NCBI GenBank assembly: GCA_002398845.1 | Contig: DHBY01000045.1 | Coordinates: forward strand, 1 to 5,627 | Direction of reading: 5' to 3' | Length of the DNA: 5,627 bases | Origin: Firmicutes bacterium UBA4916 | GTDB taxonomy: Bacteria; Bacillota; Clostridia; Tissierellales; Tepidimicrobiaceae | Shown here: one piece after another, positions 1 through 4,884 of the stretch | How positions within the stretch are numbered: the stretch's first letter is position 1 | How the letters are laid out: each line of letters begins with the position of its first letter | Program-made: the position numbers and the translations under genes | The notes under the pieces: model-generated | Seen by the model: only the letters and a program-made list of their open reading frames with translations | Databases searched by the model: none | What the model was told of the DNA's origin: nothing

Positions 1-695
1 ATTTCAGTTGGATACATTATAGTTGGTACGATTTGCTTAGCATCAACTCCATATACATAAGTATCATGAAGTAATCCTTGAGTTTGAAGCATTTGAACAT
101 ATCCTACCTTTGGTAGATTTGGATATTTCTTTATACCTTCTAAGAAAGGTTCTACTTCATATACTTCAACCTTATCTGGTGTTACTGCTTTAGCTGTTTC
201 TGCAAGGTAAGCTGCTGCTTTAAATCCAGCAAATCTTACAGCTTTTTCATGGTCATGTTGTTTTAATCCATCGATTGGTTCACATTTTAATACTACGTTT
301 ATAGTTTTGGAGAATGGAGTATAGTCTGCTCCAGGTCCTTTCATATCTACAATACCTTCTTGGAAACCTACTATTTTACCAGTTGTCATTACTGTACAAC
401 CTTTTAAAACATTAGTCTTTCCTGAACCTACAACATCAACCTTTGATAATATCCCTGGGAAAACTCCTCCTTGACCTTCAACCTTAACTCTTGGTTCAAC
501 AACATCCTTTACAGGAGTAATTCTTACACTTTCGCCAGGTCTTGCAATATCTACGTCTACTTCTTTAAGGTGCTCATCTTCTTTTATTAAGGCAATCAAC
601 TCTTCTTTATTTACATAAAGCACCCCACTATCAAATTTGGTTTCTTTACCAAATTGAACGTCATTAATAAGCACTTGGCCTAATTCAAGACGCAT
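1..695 (-). CDS. grdE: Glycine reductase complex protein B, GrdE proprotein (alpha/beta subunits), 3' end missing
   Basis: GrdE is the proprotein of the glycine-specific substrate-binding component (protein B) of glycine reductase. This complex reduces glycine to acetyl phosphate and ammonia in Stickland fermentation, and acts in the cytoplasm. The reading frame is open from an ATG at 695 to the left window edge, giving 231 residues of a family usually around 430. Recognisable conserved segments are RPGESVRI (52-59), PVKDVVEPRVKV (61-72), GKIVGFQEGIVDMKGPGA (106-123) and CEPIDGLKQHDHE (138-150). In characterised homologues the proprotein is cleaved at a cysteine near residue 240, which here lies just outside the window. 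The start is set by an excellent Shine-Dalgarno (GGAGGTGA, 708-701) 5 nt before the ATG. An in-frame GTG at 704 lies inside that site and is not a plausible start. It follows trxA by 69 nt and is surely in the same operon. Further grd genes (grdA, grdB and others) are expected beyond the left edge, which is inference. Confidence 0.95.
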   Translation of the reverse strand, partial: MRLELGQVLINDVQFGKETKFDSGVLYVNKEELIALIKEDEHLKEVDVDIARPGESVRITPVKDVVEPRVKVEGQGGVFPGILSKVDVVGSGKTNVLKGCTVMTTGKIVGFQEGIVDMKGPGADYTPFSKTINVVLKCEPIDGLKQHDHEKAVRFAGFKAAAYLAETAKAVTPDKVEVYEVEPFLEGIKKYPNLPKVGYVQMLQTQGLLHDTYVYGVDAKQIVPTIMYPTE

Positions 696-731
696 ATAGT
701 TCACCTCCCCTTATTTTTAAAACTATATATC

Positions 732-758
732 TTAATTTTAGGCAAATCCTAAAATTAA
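732..758 (-). repeat. Perfect 11-bp hairpin between trxA and grdE
   Basis: Positions 732-742 and 748-758 are perfect inverted repeats with a 5-nt loop. In the transcript the arms read TTAATTTTAGG and CCTAAAATTAA. It lies 6 nt past the trxA stop and 23 nt before the grdE Shine-Dalgarno. No T-tract follows it on the minus strand, so it does not look like an intrinsic terminator. An intercistronic RNA hairpin that stabilises or delimits processed grd mRNA is the likeliest role, but this is inferred from position and shape only. Confidence 0.6.
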
Positions 759-764
759 AATCAA

Positions 765-1082
765 CTATGCATACTTCTTAATCATTTCTTCTACACTTGA
801 TGGTGTAGCATCTTCTTTAATTTTTTCATCTATCTTTTCTCCACCATGGTATATGGCGATTACTGGTAGTCCCATTACTTTTTGTCCTATAGCCAATCTT
901 CTAGCTTTTGTTATATCTAATGAAGCGAATTTAACTTTATCACCATATGTTTTTTCTAATTCATGAACATGAGGCATTAATGCTTTACATGGTTCACATG
1001 TTGGTCCCCAAAAATCTACTAAAACATATCCTTCTGCCTTTAAAACTTCTTCTTCAAAATTTTCCTTAGTTAATTCTATCAT
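765..1082 (-). CDS. trxA: Thioredoxin of the glycine reductase system, variant TCEPC active site
   Basis: This small cytoplasmic dithiol protein passes electrons from thioredoxin reductase to glycine reductase. At 105 residues it has normal thioredoxin length. The fold signatures are present: a buried Asp23 in VDFW, redox cysteines Cys29 and Cys32 in FWGPTCEPCK, and the cis-proline Pro73 in GLPV followed by IAIYHGGEK. The active site is T-C-E-P-C, not the usual W-C-G-P-C. Thr replaces the Trp just before the first Cys, and Glu replaces Gly between the cysteines. Thioredoxins linked to glycine reductase in amino-acid-fermenting anaerobes are known for such altered centres, so this supports a dedicated partner and not a general housekeeping thioredoxin. 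The start is supported by the Shine-Dalgarno TAGGAGGG about 6 nt before the ATG. It begins 24 nt after the trxB stop, in the same transcription unit as trxB and grdE. Confidence 0.96.
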   Translation of the reverse strand: MIELTKENFEEEVLKAEGYVLVDFWGPTCEPCKALMPHVHELEKTYGDKVKFASLDITKARRLAIGQKVMGLPVIAIYHGGEKIDEKIKEDATPSSVEEMIKKYA

Positions 1083-1105
1083 AATTATCCCTCCTAAAAT
1101 TATTT

Positions 1106-2050
1106 TTAAACATCAAATACTTCATTGATGTATTTTTCAGCTTGAACTGCTGCAATAGCACCATCTGAAGTTGCAGTTACTACTTGCCTTAAAGATTTAA
1201 CTCTGCAATCTCCTGCTGCAAATACCCCAGGTACATTGGTCTTCATATTGTCATCTGTTGGAATATAGCCTCTTTCTAATTTGACTTTTCCTTCAAATAA
1301 TTTAGTAGCTGGAGTAAATCCTATAAATACAAATATACCAAAGGTTCCATCATCTTCATCTGCATGAATTTCTGTTGTTTCACCAGTCTTGACATTTTTA
1401 ACTACCATTGATTCTACTAGGCCATCACCTTTTACTTCTTCAACTACAGAATCCCACATGAAATTCATCTTTTTATTTTTAAAAGCTTTCTCTTGAATTG
1501 ATTTTGCAGCTCTTAGTTCATCTCTTCTATGAATTACAGTTACTTTTCTTGCAAATTTAGTCAAATACATTCCTTCTTCTACTGCTGTATCTCCGCCACC
1601 TACTACAAATACTTCCATATCTTCAAAGAAAGCAGCATCACATGTTGCACAGTAAGAAACTCCTCTACCAATTAATTCTTTTTCTCCAGGACATCCTATT
1701 GGCCTTGGTTTAGCACCTGTTGCTATTATTACAGTTTTGGCTTGGTATTCTTTTTTCTCACCTTTTAAAACTTTGATTTTTCCTTCAAGTTCTACATCTT
1801 TAATTGTATCAAATGTTTTTTCTGCTCCAAATTCTTTTGCTTGTTCAACCATTCTAGCTATTAATGATGGTCCAGATGCATTTTCTACAGAGCCTGGGTA
1901 GTTTGCAACTTCATCTGTTGTAACAATTTGTCCACCAGCTTTTTCTTTTTCAATGATAAGGGTTTTTAATCTAGCTCTTGATGCATATAATCCTGCTGCT
2001 AAACCTGCAGGGCCTTCTCCTATAATGATAACATCATAAATTTCTGACAT
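1106..2050 (-). CDS. trxB: NADPH-dependent thioredoxin reductase
   Basis: This flavoprotein reduces thioredoxin with NADPH. The 314-residue length is that of the low-molecular-weight bacterial family. The order of parts is typical: FAD-binding GEGPAG (11-16), the ATGAKPR strand (110-116), the redox-active pair CATC (Cys134 and Cys137), the nucleotide-binding GGGDTA (151-156), HRRDELRA (174-181) whose basic residues are those of NADPH-preferring enzymes, and the C-terminal FAD motif GVFAAGDCR (275-283). It is the first gene after the glycine riboswitch leader and is followed after 23 nt by trxA. It is therefore inferred to be the electron-input end of glycine reductase. The start ATG follows a strong Shine-Dalgarno (AAAGGAGG, 2065-2058) by 7 nt. 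No key residue is missing. Confidence 0.97.
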   Translation of the reverse strand: MSEIYDVIIIGEGPAGLAAGLYASRARLKTLIIEKEKAGGQIVTTDEVANYPGSVENASGPSLIARMVEQAKEFGAEKTFDTIKDVELEGKIKVLKGEKKEYQAKTVIIATGAKPRPIGCPGEKELIGRGVSYCATCDAAFFEDMEVFVVGGGDTAVEEGMYLTKFARKVTVIHRRDELRAAKSIQEKAFKNKKMNFMWDSVVEEVKGDGLVESMVVKNVKTGETTEIHADEDDGTFGIFVFIGFTPATKLFEGKVKLERGYIPTDDNMKTNVPGVFAAGDCRVKSLRQVVTATSDGAIAAVQAEKYINEVFDV

Positions 2051-2075
2051 TTTTTCTCCTCCTTTGGATATAATT

Positions 2076-2157
2076 ATTGTGTTGACAACCTATATAGTTA
2101 TATTTCACAAATATATCGATAATATTCTCAAAGAACAAAATAAAGTTGTAACACAAT
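2076..2157 (-). repeat. Inverted repeat with 55-nt loop just upstream of the trxB ribosome binding site
   Basis: In the transcript, ATTGTGTTACAAC (2157-2145) can pair with GTTGTCAACACAAT (2089-2076). That gives 13 base pairs interrupted by one bulged C (G2084 on the plus strand). The downstream arm ends 10 nt before the AAAGGAGG of trxB. The loop contains a smaller helix (TATATTT with AAATATA). It may shape translation or stability of the trxB message, or be an operator; the sequence alone cannot decide. Confidence 0.45.
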
Positions 2158-2231
2158 TTAATGACAAGTTTAGTTTTTGATCGCATTTTAAAATTAAATA
2201 TGTAATGCCTTCTTCTATTCTTAGGAAAAGA

Positions 2232-2271
2232 TTATTATCACTCTTATATAGCCTTACCTTAATGATAATAA
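2232..2271 (-). repeat. Inverted repeat in the trxB leader
   Basis: TTATTATCA and TGATAATAA form a perfect 9-bp stem (2263-2271 with 2232-2240). One G-U and one A-U pair extend it inward, and an AAAA/TTTT run can pair outside a small internal loop. The loop is about 20 nt. The pairing is almost entirely A-T, so chance is a real possibility in this base composition. Confidence 0.35.
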
Positions 2272-2317
2272 AGTTTTTATAATAAAACAAGTTATTTTTT
2301 GTAGATAATACTCATAC

Positions 2318-2345
2318 AATAATATTTTACCCATAAAATATTATT
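2318..2345 (-). repeat. Perfect 12-bp AT-only dyad just after the riboswitch terminator
   Basis: Positions 2318-2329 and 2334-2345 are perfect inverted repeats made only of A and T, around a 4-nt centre (CCCA on the plus strand, TGGG in the transcript). It begins 9 nt downstream of the terminator T-run. It lacks GC pairs and a following T-tract, so it is not a second terminator. A protein-binding dyad or an RNA hairpin formed only in read-through transcripts are both possible. Confidence 0.4.
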
Positions 2346-2357
2346 TTAAAATTAAAT

Positions 2358-2404
2358 AAAAAAACAGAATAGAAGGAAACATTTGCAATGCCCTCTACTC
2401 TGTT
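2358..2404 (-). terminator. Intrinsic terminator, expression platform of the glycine riboswitch
   Basis: In the transcript, AACAGAGTAGAGGG (2404-2391) pairs with CCTTCTATTCTGTT (2376-2363) over 14 bp including two G-U pairs, with a 14-nt loop. A run of seven T follows (2364-2358), two of which belong to or extend the stem. It sits directly after the second aptamer. Its 5' arm contains the complete 3' strand of that aptamer's P1 helix (CAGAGT, 2402-2397), so terminator and ligand-bound aptamer exclude each other. Confidence 0.9.
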
Positions 2405-2566
2405 TCATAACCTGAGAGTTTCCCCATACAAATGGATTGCTCCTTCGGTGCTTGCGCTTTTCAGAGTTTCGTCTAAATACGGTCCTTCTGCCTGAGATCA
2501 TCATTATAGAACGGCAAATTCTACAACTTATTCCTTCGGCGCTAAATTAATTAGTCTCTCCCGCAC
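2397..2566 (-). promoter_or_regulatory. Tandem (two-aptamer) glycine riboswitch controlling trxB-trxA-grdE
   Basis: Read on the minus strand, the hallmarks of both glycine aptamers appear in order. Aptamer I begins with GGGAGAGAC (2562-2554), then GCGCCGAAGGAATAA (2542-2528) and ATCTCAGGCAGAAGGACC (2498-2481). A short linker with GACGAAACTCTG leads to aptamer II with CACCGAAGGAGCAA (2450-2437) and AAACTCTCAGGTT (2421-2409). The P1 helix of aptamer II is ACTCTG (2467-2462) with CAGAGT (2402-2397). Because that 3' strand also belongs to the following terminator, glycine binding should prevent termination, making this an ON switch. This fits the downstream glycine reductase genes: the operon is expressed when its substrate is available. 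The family assignment rests on conserved sequence; the switching direction is inferred from the base pairing. Confidence 0.96.
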
Positions 2567-2611
2567 TTTTCATCCGAAAACAATTAATTTGTTTGATAAT
2601 TTTTTCACACT

Positions 2612-2648
2612 TCACTCACATTATAATATATAATACTAATTAAGACAA
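2612..2648 (-). promoter_or_regulatory. Sigma-A type promoter of the riboswitch-trxB-trxA-grdE operon
   Basis: A -35 box TTGTCT (2648-2643), a 17-bp spacer and a perfect -10 box TATAAT (2625-2620) point leftwards. Transcription should begin near 2613-2612, about 50 nt before the first conserved bases of the riboswitch. It lies between the phosphate transporter stop codon and the riboswitch, exactly where the operon promoter is needed. Confidence 0.85.
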
Positions 2649-2682
2649 TACCTTTTATAAATTTATTTTATAATATTTTAAT

Positions 2683-4293
2683 TTATTGTTCCTTCAACTG
2701 GTCTAAAACATAAAGAGAAATATTAGATGAATGGTCAGATACTCTTTCTAGATTACTTAATAAATCTAAAAATATTACCCCAGAGCTTGGCTGACATAAT
2801 AATTTGTTTAACCTATCTATATGGTTAGTCCTATACTCTCTTTCCAAAACATCCACTTCTTCTTCAAGTTTTAACACTTCTCTTGCTTTATTAAAATCTA
2901 TATCTCTAAAGGATTCAATAGCTTTTTGAAATACCTCGAGACTCTTTCCAAATATATTATCAAACTCTTCTATTGCCCCATCGCTAAATAAAAGCCTCTC
3001 ATCTATAACCGATTGAGCTAATTCTGCAATATTGTCTGCGTGATCTCCCACCCTTTCAATATCACTAACTACGTTAATTAATACATTTACATGGGTATGT
3101 TGATCATCAGTTAAAGGTGCATTAGAAAGTTCCACTAGATACTCTGTAATATCCCTTTCCATTCTATTTATAACCTTCTCTTGGGAAAAAACTTCAGAGG
3201 TCATCTTTTCATCCTTATTTTTGAAAGCCTTTGAAGACGTAACCAAGTTCTGTTCTACTATTTTACCCATTCTAATAACTTCCTTTGTTACCTGTCCTAG
3301 TGCTATAGATGGGGTTTCAATAATTCTTTGGTCCAAATACTTTACACCTGCTGTTTCTTCTTCATCATCCCCAGGTACTAACTTGTTTGCAGCTTTAACC
3401 AATAGCCCTGCAAAAGGTAATTGAATGGCCACATTTATTATATTAAATAATGTGTGAGCATTGGCAATTTGTCTTTGTATATCATTAGGTGAAATCCTTA
3501 AAACAATAGCTTCAACAGGTTTTCTAAGTATAGTCATAAATATAATAGTGCCTATTAGATTGAATAAAAAGTGAATAACTGCAGCTCTTTTTGCTGTTTT
3601 ATTAGCACCTACACTAGAAATCAATGCAGTAGTTGTGGTTCCAATATTATCTCCAAATAAAATTGGAAATGCAATATTAAGACTTACTAGTCCTTCAGAA
3701 GCTAAAGCTTGTAACAATCCAATGGAAGCACTACTACTTTGTACTATTGTAGTAAGTCCTAAGCCCACTAGTACACCTAAAAATGGATCGTTTAGGCTGG
3801 TGATGATGTTCTCAAATACAGGATTTCCAGCTAAAGGCTTTAGACCACTTGCCATCATATCCATACCGATAAAGAGTATACCAAAACCAATAAGTATTTC
3901 AGCTAAGTTTTTGGCTCTTTTTTTAGATGTTGCAATCCAAACTCCAACTCCTATAGCTACAGCTAGTGGTGCAAAATCCGTTAAATTAAAGGCAATTAAT
4001 TGGGCTGTTATAGTTGTACCAATATTTGCCCCCATTATTACCCCAACGGCTTGTGATAAAGTCATAAGACCTGCGTTGACAAATCCAATTACCATAACAG
4101 TTGTGGCACTACTACTTTGGATTACCATAGTAACTAATGCCCCTACTATTACTCCCATAATCCTATTATTGGTTAATATTTCTATTAACTTTTTTAGCTT
4201 TTCTCCAGCAGCTTTTTGAAGCCCCATGCCCATTAAATTCATTCCATAAAGGAAAAGTCCTAAACCACCTAATACAGGTAATGCAATATCCAT
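2683..4293 (-). CDS. Na+/phosphate cotransporter family protein with C-terminal PhoU-like domain
   Basis: This 536-residue inner-membrane protein belongs to the Na/Pi-cotransporter family (NptA/YjbB type), which moves phosphate coupled to sodium. The membrane half (about 1-305) has the internal duplication of the family. Repeat one has QSSSATT (59-65) and GANIGTT (88-94); repeat two has QSSSAS (185-190) and GDNIGTTTT (214-222). Hydrophobic stretches suggest eight or nine membrane segments. An acidic linker (GDDEEE, 308-313) leads to a helical PhoU-like domain (about 325-536) with two metal-site type motifs, DIERVGDHADN (411-421) and NLERVSDHSSN (514-524). Phosphate uptake versus export cannot be told from sequence. 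The start ATG follows the Shine-Dalgarno AAGGAGGG (4306-4299) by 5 nt. It is 108 nt from trmL and probably has its own promoter, though none is clear. No strong terminator follows its stop, so some transcripts may run into the riboswitch leader. Confidence 0.93.
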   Translation of the reverse strand: MDIALPVLGGLGLFLYGMNLMGMGLQKAAGEKLKKLIEILTNNRIMGVIVGALVTMVIQSSSATTVMVIGFVNAGLMTLSQAVGVIMGANIGTTITAQLIAFNLTDFAPLAVAIGVGVWIATSKKRAKNLAEILIGFGILFIGMDMMASGLKPLAGNPVFENIITSLNDPFLGVLVGLGLTTIVQSSSASIGLLQALASEGLVSLNIAFPILFGDNIGTTTTALISSVGANKTAKRAAVIHFLFNLIGTIIFMTILRKPVEAIVLRISPNDIQRQIANAHTLFNIINVAIQLPFAGLLVKAANKLVPGDDEEETAGVKYLDQRIIETPSIALGQVTKEVIRMGKIVEQNLVTSSKAFKNKDEKMTSEVFSQEKVINRMERDITEYLVELSNAPLTDDQHTHVNVLINVVSDIERVGDHADNIAELAQSVIDERLLFSDGAIEEFDNIFGKSLEVFQKAIESFRDIDFNKAREVLKLEEEVDVLEREYRTNHIDRLNKLLCQPSSGVIFLDLLSNLERVSDHSSNISLYVLDQLKEQ

Positions 4294-4319
4294 TTGTACC
4301 CTCCTTACTCATGCTAAAA

Positions 4320-4350
4320 TTTTATATGGGTATATTTTTATATGAGTATA
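4320..4350 (-). repeat. Tandem 15-nt direct repeat upstream of the phosphate transporter gene
   Basis: On the plus strand TTTTATATGGGTATA (4320-4334) and TTTTATATGAGTATA (4336-4350) differ at one base and recur with a 16-bp period. They lie 27 to 57 nt upstream of the transporter start codon, where a promoter or operator would be expected. No convincing -35 box accompanies the TATA-like parts. The repeat may be a regulator site or just AT-rich sequence. Confidence 0.45.
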
Positions 4351-4401
4351 ATTTAATAATAATATATTTTTGGGGTTTGTTTTGTTAAATCTTTGTAAAG
4401 T

Positions 4402-4869
4402 TTATTCTAAATATGGAAAGTTCAATTGTCTTAAAGCTTCAAATAATATTATATTAACAGAGTTCGCTAGATTTAATGACCTTTTTATGCCTTGTTTCAT
4501 TGGAATTTTTATAGTCCTATCCCAGTTTTTATCTAATATCTCATCAGATAATCCCCTGGTTTCTTTTCCAAATACCAAAAATGTTTCATCTGTATAATTT
4601 ACATCTGTATAGTGTTTCTTTCCCTTAGTCGTTGCATAATAAAAATTACCCGTTGGATATTTGGATATTAATTCTGTAAAGTTATCATAGTAATGAATCT
4701 CAACTAAATTCCAATAATCGAGCCCAGCTCTTTTTAAATACTTATCTTCAACAGAAAAACCCAGTGGCTTAACTAAGTGGAGAATTGTATTGGTTAGGGC
4801 ACATGTTCTAGCGATATTTCCTGTGTTTTGAGGTATTTCTGGTTCAACAAGTACAATATTTAATGCCAT
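4402..4869 (-). CDS. trmL: tRNA (cytidine(34)-2'-O)-methyltransferase, SPOUT family
   Basis: TrmL (YibK; CspR in Bacillus) methylates the 2'-OH of the wobble nucleotide 34 of tRNA-Leu isoacceptors using S-adenosylmethionine, in the cytoplasm. The 155-residue length matches this minimal SpoU/TrmH-type enzyme. Diagnostic segments are PEIPQNTGNIARTCA (10-24), LVKPLGFSVEDKYLKRAGLDYW (32-53 region), and the trefoil-knot cofactor site FGKETRGL (100-107), IPM (122-124) and RSLNLANSV (130-138). The start ATG has a purine-rich AGAAGGG about 6 nt upstream and lies 15 nt after the stop of the HAD gene, so the two are probably co-transcribed. No clear terminator was seen after its stop. All key motifs are intact. 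Confidence 0.95.
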   Translation of the reverse strand: MALNIVLVEPEIPQNTGNIARTCALTNTILHLVKPLGFSVEDKYLKRAGLDYWNLVEIHYYDNFTELISKYPTGNFYYATTKGKKHYTDVNYTDETFLVFGKETRGLSDEILDKNWDRTIKIPMKQGIKRSLNLANSVNIILFEALRQLNFPYLE

Positions 4870-4884
4870 TAAAAACCCTTCTTT

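Larger units (their letters stand above)
2051..2353 (-). other. Long AT-rich leader between the riboswitch terminator and trxB, no convincing gene
   Basis: About 300 nt separate the riboswitch terminator from trxB. The only open frame of note, 61 codons at 2290-2105, has no Shine-Dalgarno, a low-complexity Ile/Leu/Asn/Lys/Tyr-rich product and no recognisable family, so I do not call it. The stretch contains three inverted repeats (listed separately) and a degenerate second copy of a terminator arm at 2202-2221. No copy of grdX, which heads the glycine reductase cluster in some relatives, is visible here. Weak promoter-like boxes exist but none is good enough to call. Confidence 0.6.

Noticed and set aside
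2110..2167. Possible second promoters in the trxB leader (TTGTCA-17-TTTATT and TTGTTC-17-TATATT)
   Set aside because: Each has only one reasonable box; in DNA this AT-rich such matches are expected by chance, so they are not called.
2105..2290. 61-codon minus-strand open frame in the trxB leader
   Set aside because: No Shine-Dalgarno before its start, low-complexity product, no resemblance to GrdX or another family I know, and it overlaps the leader inverted repeats.
3221..3424. 67-codon plus-strand open frame
   Set aside because: Antisense to the PhoU-linker part of the phosphate transporter, with no independent start signal or domain.
3635..4219. 194-codon plus-strand open frame
   Set aside because: Lies wholly antisense to the well-supported phosphate transporter; its Ile/Pro/Thr-rich product is the usual mirror image of a membrane protein gene.
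4370..4401. Terminator after trmL
   Set aside because: No GC-containing stem followed by a T-tract could be found on the minus strand.
4370..4597. 75-codon plus-strand open frame
   Set aside because: Overlaps the 3' half of trmL on the opposite strand and has no recognisable content.
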